Assembly: GCA_014058105.1 (NCBI GenBank)
Contig: JACGCM010001710.1
Span: 310,001-374,000 of the forward strand
Direction of reading: 5' to 3'
DNA length: 64,000 nucleotides
DNA from: Kingdonia uniflora
Taxonomy: Eukaryota > Streptophyta > Magnoliopsida > Ranunculales > Circaeasteraceae
Shown: one piece after another, positions 32,476-44,700 of the stretch
Layout: each line of letters starts with the position of its first letter
Position numbering within the stretch: the first letter of the stretch is position 1
Made by a program: the position numbers and the translations under genes
Notes under the pieces: generated by a model
Told to the model about the DNA's origin: nothing
The model's database searches: none
The model's input: the letters and a program-made list of their open reading frames with translations, nothing else

Positions 32476-35400
32476 ATGGCCGATGTGAAGAAATTAGAAA
32501 TCGATGAAGTCAATGGATTGAACTTTGGGATTTGGAAGATGCAAGTAGATGATTTTCTATATGCGGAGGATTGTGATTTTCTTTTAGGAGGGATTTTGAC
32601 GAAGCCAACCGATATGGATCGTCGAGTGGGAGCTTTTAGATCAAGATGTTCTAGGTAAAGTTCATTCAACACTATCAAGTTCTAATTCTTCTAAATTGCC
32701 TAAAGTGAGTACTGTGTTAGAGATGATGGACAAGCTATCAAAGATGTTTGAATCAACTTCGAGTGATTTAAATTCTCAGAAATGTGTTACGAGTGTTTCA
32801 AATTCTTGTAAGCGGGTTACTTTCAGCGACGTAGTAGAAGTCTATGGTGAAGATTCTCGGGTAATACTTCTTGGAGCTTCGTTGTTAACATTAGGTAATT
32901 ACACGGATGTTGAAGTTAGAGGAAATAACATTTTACATATAGAGAGAATGGAAGCAAAAGGTGCATAAAGGCAAGGAATTGCAATCAACAAGATATTTGT
33001 TGGAATTGTGGTAAGGTTGGTCATAAGAAGGAAGATTATAGATTGAGGAAGAAGAGAAGATCTATAAAGAGACGTTCGGTAACTTTCTCCGGGGAAGGTA
33101 AAAATTTTGATAGTGCCTCTAATCTTATTTTTAATGATTTGGTTGATATGATTTGTGATATTCAGGATAAAACATGTAATGTGATTCATGGTACTCGGGA
33201 TAAGTCATGGTGGATATCTTTTGGTGTTTGTAAAAGGTCGAGGTTAGACTTGGATGTTCCATTAGAATTATGTCGGGTAAAAATGAATTGTCTAGCTACG
33301 ATGAGTGCTATCACATATTATATAATGAAGATGTTCGGATTGTATTAACGAATGATAATTTTTTAAGTTCGGACATGGTACAAAATGTGTCTAGTATGGC
33401 TAGAAACATGTTTTAGACCCAACTATCGGACTTGGGTCTTTTGGCTACCTTCGGCGATGATGTTTTTACGATCATGATGGATGCTACTAGTTTAGTTTGG
33501 GACAAAAGAAAAAATATGTTCATAGAGACGTGCAATGCTAATGATGAGATTATTGGTATTGCTACTTCGATGGTGAACTCTAGAGCATGGCATGAGAAAC
33601 TTGGTCACGTGAGCATTTGGATGAAAACATTGTTCTTAAGGAGAATACTTGACAAGTTAAAATTGAAAGATTTATTCTTTTGTAAAGACGTTGTCTTGGT
33701 GAAGCAAAAGAAAGTTGGGTTTCCTAGAAAGAGAAGAAAATAGATAAGGGGATCGAACTACTTATACAATGATGTATGGGAACCGAGTAGGTTAGTTCCA
33801 ACGGGGGATTTCATGGTTTTGTTGCTTTCATTGGTGATTCCACAAGAGAGCTTGGTGTACATTTCTTGAAGAATGAAATAAATTGGTTTGATGTCTTTAC
33901 TAGATGGAAAGTTTGGGTTAAGATTGAGACGAGTTCATTATTGAAGCATCTTGGGTCTAACGGTAATGGTGATCAATTTTGTTGTGGTGATTTTTTTGTA
34001 GATAAAGCATCTATATATTGGGATTGAAAGGCTTGAGAAGATCCCAATAATACTAAAAGAGTTTGGTATGGCTGAAAGTGTGGTCCGTGAGATTACTGAA
34101 AAGGCGCAAAGTATGAAATGTTTCATGGAGTTGTCAAGTAGTTTTGGGCAGATTCTGTAGTTTTGGCGGTTGATATAAATTCCTGGTATGCATTGAATCT
34201 TGGATTATTAGAAGAGATCACTTGGGCGAAAAAAGAGGTAATAATGTATACTTCTTTTGTCTATTCTAGTAGTAGATCATTTCTAGATTATATGTCTAGT
34301 TTGTGCATGTTCATTGGATATGTGTGTGATGATTTTGGTGACCAATCTTGTGATGCGAAGAATCAGAAAATTATCCAACTTATTGATGTGATATCCAATG
34401 ATGATGTCTTTTACGAAGACATGGATAAGTGGACCAAAAAAGAGGATTTATCGGGGTCATGTGAGCATGAAAAAATCTATGCAGAGATAGTGTTGGAGTC
34501 ATTGGTTGAAAAGGTCCAGCGAGAACCATATACTCCTTCGATTGTAATGAAAAAAAGAACCAAGGTTTTGAGACATGCGGCCCGTTATCATTACTTCTAA
34601 CATTGTTTATGGCTAGCTGGTATTGGTGATGACTACAAGGTGGCTTTACAAAGTGAGGTCATGGGCAAGTGGGAATTTTTCACGGATGATGGTGATGAGA
34701 TGGGATCTCAATCGTCATATCGGGTATAGGATGTAATTCTATTACCGATGGTAAAACTCTTTACTCCACAAGTTGGTTTACAAGTTAAAGTACTTTCAAG
34801 AAGAAATATGTGTTTATGTCAAGATGTTTTGGTTCACCGGTTGTGAAGCTTGTTGTATTGTGGTGGCTTTATTTTTTGGATTGAGTGATTCTTGATACGG
34901 AATGTAAAATTCTTCATGATTGATCTTATTGAAGATGGGTATGTAAGTCGGCTGCATGGATACATAGTTACCAGGTGGAGTTACATTATGGATGCTCATA
35001 CATGAGAGCTTCATATACATATTTGAGATATGCACCGAAATGATGGGGTTCGATATTAGATATGTTTATATCATTGGTAGATTTATGAAATTCCACAGAG
35101 ATCATTGTTGATATTATAAGTTTTGAGAACTCATGAATCATTTGTTCTTAGAGTATGGATGATATGTTAGTTGTGTATGCAAGTTCTAGCATAGGTGAGA
35201 TTGAAGAGTCACAGGAACGGTTATCTCAATAAAGGGTTGGATCGATGGATTGGCTCATTCTTGGCATATGGTATAATACAACAGGAAGAACGTGAAGTAG
35301 AATTTGTTATTGACATAGTATATTGAGACTGGTTAGAGTGTTAATTGGTAGCGTACCATTTGTCATTACTTCGTACTTGAGGCACGTGTTTGTTTATGGA

Positions 35401-35711
35401 ATGCGATTTGAGTGCAAATCGAAGTATATCTAAACTCATTGATGTTTTTTTTGCTAGTGTATGTCATTGTTTACATGAGACCAGATTTTTCTCTTGAAGT
35501 AGGAGCTGTGATAATGAATATTATATTCAAAGAAGACTCGACTGTAACTCATAGTTATGAAGTGATTTTTGTTCGGCTTGCAGGGTTGTGTTCACTTGTG
35601 ATGGCGGAGTATGTTAGTAATATGGAAAAGGCTACAGTTTTGTGGTATTATATCGAAGCTACTTGGGTATTGAGATGGCAATGGTTAATTACATCATTGA
35701 TTTCAAAGGCA
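32476..35711 (+). pseudogene. Copia gag-pol remnant (31.9 kb element)
   Basis: ATG then ADVKKLEIDEVNGLNFGIWK (gag start), a CCHC knuckle (CWNCGKVGHKKEDY, last C lost), protease area SWWISFG (D-S-G lost), GAG-pre-integrase AWHEKLGHVSIW, integrase tail GDQSCDAKNQKIIQLIDVIS, a poor RT and the RNase H link VYMRPDFSLEVGAV. The frames are interrupted many times and most RT motifs cannot be found. No activity is expected. Confidence 0.85.
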
Positions 35712-36029
35712 TGAGTACGGTGTGGCTTTGAAAGTTTACAAGGGGATGTTCTTAAAAAATATTATTGAAAAAATGTTCAAAACATTATCACATGGTTTTG
35801 TGTGGTACAATAGCTTTTGATGTGAAGAGTTCGGTTTGACAAAGTTACAAATGTGCTTACTTTGAAGATGGATAAAGTTACGGGAACCTCACATTTTGAA
35901 ATTGGAAGATTTTTTGAAGATTGTGAAATTTCGTAAGTGGGTCTTCATGGTGTTGAAGGTCCAAGAAGTGCGAGCAAGTCATTTGGAGATTTGGAGATGG
36001 GTTACGAGATTCGATTTCAAGTGGGAGAT

Positions 36030-36645
36030 TATTGGGTGTGAACTAAAACTGATGAATAATGGAATTGTCAAAGAACAGTCGAAGTCATTCGAACAGAAAT
36101 GGATGTTGTTCGAACGAGAATCAAAGTCGCTTAAACGAGATTATCAGTTTTCGCATTTTGGAACATGGTTCGAAGCAGTCGTTCGAACGAGATTGGATAC
36201 CGCTTGAATGAGTTGTTGCTTTCTTGGGGTGGAGACCAGCTATCGTTAAAGTCGTTCGAACGAGTTATGTGTAGGTTTGCCTTGGATTCTATTATAGGAC
36301 ATTGAATTTGCCTCGAGATCTATTCTACTTGTATTAAAATTCTCTAATATATAAAGGGGACTTAGTTTATGTGTTTAAGCAATCTCTCTCTATGTGAGTT
36401 TAATTCTAGAGACCTAGAATCTGAGAGACTCCATTAAAGCTTGAGAAGTTTGGAGAGATCATTGTAACTTGTTTGATTATCATAGTGGATTGTTCTCGGG
36501 GAATGGTTTTTTATCCGCAAAGATTTTCTACTTCCCTCCTCCGGGTAAATCATTGTGTTCTTTCTTTCGTATAATTTCTTATTGGGGATTATGTTTATCG
36601 TTCTTGGGGAGAGGGATTGGGATTAGCTACCCTTGATTCCTAACA
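36030..36645 (+). repeat. 3' LTR of the Copia element at 31.9 kb
   Basis: Begins TATTGGGTGTGAAC (the usual TG changed to TA) after AAGTGGGAGA and ends GATTCCTAACA. Contains three full TTCGAACGA palindromes (about 36107, 36178, 36251) and several mutated ones. Confidence 0.9.
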
Positions 36646-36689
36646 TTAATTATTGTCATCATCAGACGATCCCAATAATGAAAAGTTGC
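36646..36689 (-). pseudogene. 44-bp island of the split host gene
   Basis: Between the two LTR elements the minus strand reads NFSLLGSSDDDNN. With one copy of the CAAC duplication removed, it joins in frame to PPPPLFRFGTD from 40721 onward, and on the other side to KEADPIIVDDYNMRR at about 31890. The perfect frame across both insertions argues that this was coding sequence. Confidence 0.6.
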
Positions 36690-37202
36690 TGATCCAGGAG
36701 GATCTAGGAACGTTTAAAGTTTTTGTAACAAGTCGTTCGAATGAGGTTGAGAGTCGTTCGAACGACTCCCAATTTCGTTCAAACGACCTTTATCATGCTC
36801 TCTAGAATTTAGCCCATAGAGGATTTTCGTTCAAACAAGTTTTCATGCCGTTCGAACGAGTTGTCAACTTTCGAGGGTTTTAGACCAATTAGGCGTAAAG
36901 TCATTCTAACGACTCCCTATTTCGTTCGAACGACTTTGGCGGTGGTTGTATTTTGGAGGCGTGCTTTTACCTCGAGATGCATTTTATTTGTAATTTTTAG
37001 TTTCCTCAATATAAAATGGACTTAGGTTATTTTCTTTTCTTATGTTAGATCTAGAAAGGGTTCTGAGGGAGAAGCCTAGTATTTTGGAGTGATTCATTGT
37101 AATTATTTCGTTTTAAGCAATTTAAGCTTTTATTTTTCCCAATCAATTGGTGTTCTTCGTACTTTTCAGCTAACTAGAGCTTCTCTATCGTATTGTGGAT
37201 TG
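36690..37202 (+). repeat. LTR 1 (5') of the three-LTR Gypsy
   Basis: TGATCCAGGAGGATCTAGG to TTGTGGATTG. Shares with the other two copies the CCTCAATATAAA TATA-like box, CTAGGGTTTT-type leader and CCAATCAATTGGTGTTCTTC. Three TTCGAACGA palindromes. Confidence 0.85.
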
Positions 37203-37208
37203 TGGTTT

Positions 37209-38313
37209 ATGGTCTCTACACGTGACCGTCTCAAGCAAACGAAGGAGAAGTTAGTGAGTCCATTGAAGTTTCATCGAAAACCTAATTTGAAGAAGAAGGA
37301 TGATTTGAAGATGGAAGATTCTAACGATCGACTCACGACTTTGGAAACGACAGTTTCTAGCCTAACTTCTACTGTAGGGAAGTTGGTAGAACAATTGTGT
37401 CTCACGAACATCGCGAAGGCTTTCGCTTCTGAGAAACGGTGAGACCGCTCAAAGAAGAAAGGGGTTATAGAGGTGGATGGTGATTACAATATTGCTGAGA
37501 TAAATAGTGATTATAGTGATGTCGAATCTGTCAAGGAGCGATCGGGTATTGGAAAGTCATCAAATCATATACTTAATCTTCGTATCAATTTTAAGATTGA
37601 AATTCCGGTATTCGACGGTTCAATCGATGTCGTGATATTGGATAACTGGTAAGATAGGTTAGAAACTTATTTTTCCATTTACAAATGCCCAACAAATATG
37701 TTTTGCTACATTGAAATTTGCAAGTCATGCACTCACGTGGTAAAAATCTTATCGGAAACGCCACGATGTAGAAAGTTTAAATTGGAAAGAATTTAAGGTA
37801 TTAGTGCGAAAACAGGTTTACCCGATTGGGTATGAGCAAGAAAGATGGTATAAATGGCACAATTTACGCCAAAAATTTGAGCAATCCGTACAGGAGTATA
37901 CTATGGCATTTCATAACCAAGCTTTGGTTTTGGACATTGATGTGGACGAGTATGAGATGTTTATGAAGTACACGGGGGGTTTGTCGGAGTCCATTAGGAG
38001 AAAGTTGAAGCTCTTTACTAAGGTCAATATCGAGGACGCTACCATGAAGGCAATTTCCAATGAAGGCAAGTACTTGAAGAGTATCAAAGAAGATGACAAG
38101 ATCAAGTCGGGGTACAAGTCTAGTTGGAAAAACGAGCATAAAGGAGAGGCCAAAGGGGAGGAGTCTTCGTCCAAGGAGTTTTATTGTAATCATTGTAAGG
38201 CGAGTGAGAATATTTTCGATTATTGTTGGAAACTTCACCCGGAGCTTAGGCCGAAGGAGGAGAAGATAAAGAAAGAGAGATATGTAATAGCCACAAAGGT
38301 TGTCGACCTTTAA
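37209..38313 (+). pseudogene. Gypsy gag, broken
   Basis: Starts MVSTRDRLKQTKEKLVSPLK and goes on to a helical SNDRLTTLETTVSSLTSTVG. A TGA follows. A later open stretch holds the capsid-like part (WYKWHNLRQKFEQSVQEYTM, DEYEMFMKYTGGLSESIRRK) and a zinc-knuckle-like CNHCKASENIFDYCW (CX2CX9C, the His is absent). The order is right for gag; stops near 37441 and 37650 break it. Confidence 0.8.
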
Positions 38314-38339
38314 GATTTAGATAAACCGAATCATAAGCT

Positions 38340-38833
38340 TACACTTATGTTTTAGCGAAATTTGGTTACCGGGGAGGAGAGTCGGGAAGAACTTTTTCAT
38401 GTCAGTATTCAGGTAAAACAAAGTTTAGTCGAAGCCATTGAAAATTTTGATTTCTAAGATGTTGGTGAAGAATATGGGCTTAATGACTACTGTTCATCCT
38501 AAGCCGTATGGTTTGGGGTGGATTCAGAATAATGTGGATTTGATGCTCACAAAACAGTGTACATTCAATTTTGCTATCGTTGAAAGGTTTATTGACGAGG
38601 TGACATGTGAAGTGGTTCCTTTGGATGTGTATCAGGTCATATTGGGTAGCCCTTATCTTTGGGACCGAGATATAATTCATTACCGTAGAGCACGCAAATA
38701 TCGCCTTGTGAAGGAGAGAAAGGAGTTCCATATCAATGCTTGTAAGGAGCATGTTACTACGTCTAATTTAGTAACGGCGACTCAGGTGAAGCAGTTGGTT
38801 AATGCAAGGGGCAAGTTTGTGTTATTGGTCTGA
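38340..38833 (+). pseudogene. Gypsy aspartic protease remnant
   Basis: Readable parts are KNMGLMTTVHPKPYGLGWIQ, VERFIDEVTCEVVPLDVYQV and ILGSPYLWDRDIIHYRRARK, the C-terminal half of a retroviral-type protease (RVP_2 group, with V-x-LG-x-P-Y/W). The D-S/T-G active site must lie before 38440, where the frame is broken and I cannot see it. Confidence 0.7.
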
Positions 38834-39034
38834 CCGGTTAAGGAGGGTACGTCGGCTAGAGTATTGTTTACTATGACAATGTCTTATAGGCAACCAATCG
38901 ACATGGGGATATTGCAAGAGGAGGTTGTGGTACATAATAATCACAAACCATTATAGCTTTTTGCTACAGAGTCAAAGCTACAGCAAGCTCGCCAGATGTC
39001 GGGAATGTCGTATCTCCAATAATTTCACTTAATT

Positions 39035-39244
39035 ATGCAGTATAAGAAGGGAGTGGACAACAAATTGGCTGATAAGCTATCTCAACCCTCATTACCAACT
39101 ACTTCCGCTATGTTGGTTTTTATGCAGATACAGCCTTTTGTTACGTCAGCGTATGTTGCAGGATATGATGATCCCAATGGGCGTAGTGTGTTTCGCCAAA
39201 AATTGCTGACAGGCAAGACATGTGGTGGTATTGAGTCATTCTGA
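39035..39244 (+). pseudogene. Gypsy RNase H end, copy 1
   Basis: QYKKGVDNKLADKLSQPSLP is the usual end of Gypsy RNase H (YKKG..N..ADxLSR). It is followed by the poly-purine region AAAGGGGGGAGCCA before LTR 2. Nearly the same block is repeated at 39873-40208. Confidence 0.75.
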
Positions 39245-39369
39245 GTTAGGAAGAAGGGTCAGCTACCTAGTAAGTCGAAGTGGTATAACAGGGTAATGGG
39301 CAACGCCGTATTCCTACCTCTCTAGTTCTTGCTTGAGCAGGAGCTCAAAGTACATAAAGGGGGGAGCCA

Positions 39370-39812
39370 TGATCCAAGAGGATCTAAGAACGTTTGAAGT
39401 TTTAGTAAAAAGTCGTTCGAACGAGGTTGAGAGTTGTTCGAAAGACCTTTGTCATGCTCTTTAGAATTTGGCCGTTCGAACGAGTTGTCAACTTTCTAGG
39501 GTTTTAGACCAATTAGGCGTAAAGTCGTTCGAACGACTTCCTATTTCATTTGAATAACTTTGGCGGTGGTTGTATTTCTGAGGCGTACTTTTGCCTCGAT
39601 ATGCGTTCTATTTTTAATTTTTTATTCCCTCTATATAAAGGGGACTTAGGTTTTTTTTTATGTTAGATCTAAAGATCTAAAAAGGGTTTTAAAAGAAGCC
39701 TAGGGTTTTTGGAGTAATTTCTTGTAATTACTTCATTTTTTTAAGTTATTGAAGCTTTTATTTTCCCAATCAATTGGTGTTCTTCATACTTTTCAGCTAA
39801 CTAGAGCTTCAT
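39370..39812 (+). repeat. LTR 2 (middle) of the three-LTR Gypsy
   Basis: Starts TGATCCAAGAGGATCTAAG after AGCCA and is cut at AACTAGAGCTTC, where it goes straight into the second RNase H copy. The break marks the recombination point. Confidence 0.8.
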
Positions 39813-39829
39813 ACTGATCACAAACCGTT

Positions 39830-40208
39830 CTAATTTTTTGCTTCACAGTCTAAGCTATAACAAGCACGTCAGATGACGGGAATGTTGTATCTTCAACAAA
39901 TTCCCTTGATTATGCATTATAAGAAGGGAGTGGACAATAAATCGGCTGATAGGTTATCTCGACCCTCATTACCAACTACTTCCGCTATGTTAGTTTCTAT
40001 ACAGATACAACTTTTTATTACGTTAGCGTATGTTGCAAGATATGATGATCCCAATGGGCGTAGTGTGTTTCGCCGAAAATTACTACCAGGCAAGACATGT
40101 GGTGGTATTGAGTCGTTCCAAGTTGGGAAGAAGGGTCAGATACCTTGTAAGTCAAAGTGGTATAGCAGAGTAATGGGCAACGCCGCATTCCTACCTCTCA
40201 AATTCTAG
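39830..40208 (+). pseudogene. Gypsy RNase H end, copy 2
   Basis: HYKKGVDNKSADRLSRPSLP and the following SVFRRKLLPGKTCGGIESFQ repeat copy 1 with few changes (here LSRP is intact). The duplication covers about 380 bp plus the adjoining LTR. Confidence 0.75.
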
Positions 40209-40246
40209 CTTGAGCAGGAGCTCAAGGCTCCTAAAGGGGGGAGCCA

Positions 40247-40720
40247 TGATCTAGGAGGATCTAGGAATGTTTGAAGTTTTAGTAAAAAGTCGTTCGAACG
40301 AGGTTGAGAGTCGTTCGAACAACCTTTCTCATTCCCTCTGGAATTTAACCCAAAGAGGATTTTCGTTCGAACGAGTTGTCAACTTTCTAGGGTTTTAGAC
40401 CAATTAAGCTTAAAGTCATTCGAACGACTCCCTATTTTGTTCGAATGACTTTGGCGGTGGTTATATTTTGGAGGAGTACTTTTGCCTCGAGATACGTTCT
40501 ATATGTAATTTTTAGTTCCCTCTATATAAAGGGGACTTAAGTTATTTTCTTTTTTTATGTTAGATCTAGAAAGATTTCTGAAAGAGGCCTAGGGTTTTTT
40601 GGAGTAATTTCTTGTAAATTACTTCATTTTTTTAAGCAATTGAAGCTTTTATTTTCCCAATCAATTGGTGTTCTTCATACTTTTCAGCTAACTAGAGCTT
40701 CTCAATCGTATTATGGATTA
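40247..40720 (+). repeat. LTR 3 (3') of the three-LTR Gypsy
   Basis: TGATCTAGGAGGATCTAGG after the purine tract AAAGGGGGGAGCCA, ending TTATGGATTA. Two or three intact palindromes near 40290 and 40365. Confidence 0.85.
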
Positions 40721-41060
40721 GTTGATGTCAGTTCCAAACCTGAAAAGAGGTGGCGGTGGAAGAAATGATAAGTTTTTATAAATAGATGATGAGGCAGACA
40801 TGGTAACTCCATCATCTGCAGCTAACTTCTCCAAAGGCATCACAGCTTCCGATATCTGCGTTAGTGGAATATTCTCGAGAATCTTTTGGGCTACTACACC
40901 ATCCTATTTTTTCTACACCAAGACTACATCTTGCATAACTTCGGTTCGGCTGTCACCTATCAATATTTTTTGATGAATGGGATTTCCCCATCAACTTTGG
41001 AGTTAGAGCATGTTAATCTGATATCTAGAACCTTTTAGTTTATAGTTCTACCAGATAGTT
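40721..41060 (-). pseudogene. N-terminal part of the split host gene
   Basis: On the minus strand: TEVMQDVVLV, stop, DGVVAQKILENIPLTQISEA, then VMPLEKLAADDGVTMSASSS and IYKNLSFLPPPPLFRFGTD, which runs in frame into the 44-bp island. The Pro and Asp-rich text would be an N-terminal region before PPR repeats. The link to the PPR part is by frame and order only, so an independent adjacent gene cannot be excluded. Confidence 0.45.
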
Positions 41061-43565
41061 TCCTTCCCATTAGAAAGGAATGGGGTTTGGTCTGCTCTTT
41101 GATTTCTCAATACACCTTGTTTTCTCCATCAACTCCATCATCAGACTCAGAATGCTTATAATTTTATTCAGGCTGCTTTGAACTATTCCTGAAACATGAA
41201 GCAAGAAAAATCCACCTTTATTGGAAAATACACAGGGTTTAAAAAAAAACTCAACACCATAAGATTTGTTTTAAGGATACATGAAACCCCTTGCGTAACT
41301 GAGAAATATTCATGGATAAACCAAAAAACTACGAAGAAACAGGAGACCAAATACAAGTCATCTTTCTTAAAACCCGTTGCATGGCCAAAAAAAATTCTAG
41401 GGATGTTTCAAGAATAACCACATACAACCAAGGACTACCAGTATTATTTATTTTCTGACATGTCAAGAACTACTTCAATTATTTTCTTTTATATCTCTTT
41501 CTTTGGTGATAATTATATCTCTATTGATCATTGTGTTAATTACAGTACGGGTTTGTCACCCAATAACATAACTAGCACACACAAAGAAGTATAAATTTGA
41601 TCGATATTAGGAGAAAAAAAAAACCAGACCCCGTGCTAGTGACCGTTATGCTTTGGAAAAGAACAAATACTACTAAATCAAAGGAGTTAAAGGTAGTATA
41701 TATAGAATAAGAACACAATATATTATGTGAAATATTGGAAACGTAGGGAAATTATACTCATCACCTTGATTAAAGCTAGGAGGATTTTGCTCAAGGTTTG
41801 TCTCCTAGGAAACCTGATCCTAATAGCCTACAAGGATGTTAGTTATGAACCCTGATATTGAGGTTGAACCTAGCAAAACTTACCCTAAGAAGTACATAGG
41901 ATCCAAAATTAATTTTCTACCCTAGCCCTAGAGTTTAACAAATATAACTCAAAGGCAACGGTAAAAACGATCTGAGAACTCTTCTACCTACTGCAGCTCT
42001 TGGAAAACCTAAGCGGGGATAGCAACCTAGAGTGGAGAGTGGTGCCCTCTCTAGAAGCAATTCCATTCCTCATTCAATCCCTAATTCTAAGTAGACTGAA
42101 CAAACAATGTTAGATTACAGGAAATGAAGTGATGAAAGCTGAAGTAATAGTGGTACAAACAAATAAAAACTATAATACGAAAATCTTATCTATATTATAT
42201 AATAGTTTATTTCATGATGAATATCCATATCATAGGAATATCACGATATCATAAATTTCAAAAAACATGGCATAGTAAACATATAAAAAATTGAACACAC
42301 CTCCAACAAAGAGTTTGAAAGCTGGTGATTTTATTTGTTGTAGCGAAGTATTAATGTTTGGAATTGGTCCTGAACTCAAGCGCTTTGCATTTTAAGGAAT
42401 AGAACTTGTAAGCTTACTCACTGTCTGCTTAAGTATATTCTTAGGGTATATTCATAACTAAACCCATTCTTAGAACCTATAATAAACATTTCATACTATC
42501 ACTTCTCTTTCACTTACATTTTACAGATTTATAAAATAAAAATAAAAATTCCCCAATGCTTTGCCGACTTCTCATAATAAATCCCAACATTTTATTTTAT
42601 TTTGCCGAAATGGGATAATGCCGAATAACCCGTAACTAATATCTAGTTCCCCAAATTCCTAAATAATTACATAAACATCACAGGTCATTTTCCAATTATG
42701 GGTGAACTAAATTGGTTAAAGTCGTGATTTGACCAAATTGGGTAACTTAGTAACTATTATGGTCTCCTGAATTTGCAAGTACAAGGAACTTAAGTAATGC
42801 TAATGCAATGAAGAATCAAATATAAATGTTTCAAACACTAAGGAACTTAATGAGTAAAACAAATTGACATGAACCTTAATTTACACCAATAAATCCCTGA
42901 AGTTTGATTCTTCCTAAATGTTTGAATCAGAGATACAATCTTAACACATCTATTTTCATATAGTTATGTAGAATAATAAAGAAGTACATGATGATAAAAG
43001 CAATCTTACAGTTCTCGGGCCTTCAGTGCACAGACTGCCAACTAAAGCTATGATACGTGCACCTGTTCGAGGTAAGCAAACTCCTAATAGACCCTTGCGA
43101 TATTAAGCACAACAGCGGAGATCCCGATTACTAGTTTAAACTGGACATTGATCATTTTGTAGTTCATCCAATAATTGAAATTCTAACATTAATTTCAACT
43201 TCTTGAAAATATCTACATTTGATCTTACAAATCAAGCAACAAAATAACTATTAAAACCCACCAAATCGAGAGTGTTTTCACAATCCCATGTGGGCAATAA
43301 AAATCGACTAAGACTAGCAGCCACCAAATTATTCGAAACCCCTTGTTGATATGTCCATCTCTGCCCAAAAACACTAAAACCCAATTGATTCAAAACCCGA
43401 TCCCTATTAATATCCTTACTACCACAAAATATATAAACTTTCAACAGATCTGCAAACCCAAATTCATGAACCTGAACCAGAGTACCAAAAGAGATAAAGC
43501 CCATAAGGGCCTCAAGGCGTGTACACAGACAGAGCTGCCATAAATTTGTAAGCATCAACCAAGGA
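41061..43565. other. No recognisable gene
   Basis: AT-rich sequence with short frames of no clear identity. Isolated splice-like pairs (for example CTGTTCGAG|GTAAGC near 43073) may belong to upstream exons of the RPA-like remnant that follows, but the protein between them is not convincing. Confidence 0.3.
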
Positions 43566-44700
43566 TGAGGTGGTACTTAAAAATCTTCACCGTGCAAAAG
43601 CCAAGATTGGTCTGAATGGTTGCCAGGACTATATTGCAGGACATATTACCCTAAACTTGACCTATGTAACGAAAGCGTATTTGAACCTAGCAATTCCTGG
43701 AGCTACTGTATTTTTTAATAGGTAATGCAAACTCTTGCTTTCATATGGATTATAAAACTTTATTAATACTAATTATTCACAATACTATAATCTTTGAAAG
43801 GTATAGCACGGAAACAAGTATTCAAGTAACACCCACAAAGGGTGCTAAATGGTTTGATCAAGAAATGTTAGATGATCAAATATCTATAAAATAGTTAAAG
43901 CACAAAATATCCTAACATTATGTAGTCAAGGTATTTCATCATTTCATATAAATACACGGAATAGTATAGCGTTATATTTTACCAAGTGCTTAACAATCTT
44001 AAACCTAAATAATTCAATGTCAGGATTTACAACATCAAACCACGAAAATCAAAAATTTGTCATGAGTACCGGTTTTGTTATGAAACATACAATAACTGCA
44101 AACTTACAGTTAACCTGCAGAATGACAAATTTTAATATTCCAGCTGCAGCACCCAATTACAAGGTACAAAAACCAAACTTCTTTTATTGAATACAAATAC
44201 AACATACTAATATTTTCTTGTTTCAATATTGGTACAAATTACAAGTAGATGTCCAAGATGACACTGGATCCATCAAAGTGATAATGTCTGATTCACAGCT
44301 GCATATGCTTTACGATAATACCGAAGACAACTAAAGAACTATCAGAAAAAGTACATATGCAGTAACACCTCAATAAGACTACTTATCAAATCACTCAGTC
44401 TTTCCACTTACCATATGATTAACGTTTAAATTGTAAATAATAAACTGCAGAACAACGACGAAACAATGGTGTCCAACAATCTCGAAGAGAAATTAATTTG
44501 GCAAGAACGTGTATTTGGTCTTAAGTTAACAGATACTTAATGTTCGTAAGCCAAAAAATATTTATAAAGTTTAAGTTGTATCCACTGTGACAAAGGAAGT
44601 AATTTAGACGTCGATGCAAACCATTGAAGTGAAAAAGAACACAAGAAAGCGATCAACACCTACCGAACAAGAGCCTGTCAAAAACAAGAAAAGAAAATCA
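43566..44700 (+). pseudogene. RPA-type OB-fold (replication protein A large subunit-like) fragment
   Basis: An exon reads VVLKNLHRAKAKIGLNGCQD and YIAGHITLNLTYVTKAYLNL to VFFN, with donor AATAG|GTAATG. It splices in frame at GAAAG|GTATAG into YSTETSIQVTPTKGAKWFDQ and EMLDDQISIK. Later come MTNFNIPAAAPNYK (donor AAG|GTACAA) and YKLQVDVQDDTGSIKVIMSD, a match to the C-terminal RPA fold (V.V.D.TG...F..D), then a basic tail KKNTRKRSTPTEQEPVKNKK. RPA-like proteins bind single-stranded DNA. In plants such genes are also carried by Helitrons, so this may be a Helitron passenger. The zinc-ribbon cysteines are missing, and the exon ending at 43894 runs into a stop. Confidence 0.5.

Larger units (their letters stand above)
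31892..36645 (+). mobile_element. Tork-like Ty1/Copia retrotransposon, decayed
   Basis: 5' LTR, a TGGTATCAGAGC primer-binding site (initiator-Met type), gag-pol remnants, purine tract and 3' LTR are all visible. It is the same family as the minus-strand element at 45465-50709 (shared LTR start TGTTGGGTGTGAACTCGAA). The flanks are CTTAT and TTAAT, so the target duplication is not intact. It is inserted in the PPR gene region with only 271 bp of host sequence to the Tat-like element and 44 bp to the next Gypsy. Confidence 0.9.
36690..40720 (+). mobile_element. Ty3/Gypsy retrotransposon with three LTRs
   Basis: LTRs start TGATCCAGGAGG-like at 36690, 39370 and 40247. The outer ones are flanked by GTTGC and GTTGA, a likely 5-bp duplication with one change. 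The LTR ends GGATT(A/G) mirror TGATCC. Between LTR 1 and LTR 2 lie gag, protease and a piece of the RNase H end. Between LTR 2 and LTR 3 the same RNase H end with purine tract is present a second time. RT and integrase are missing. The layout suggests template switching or unequal exchange. Confidence 0.85.
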
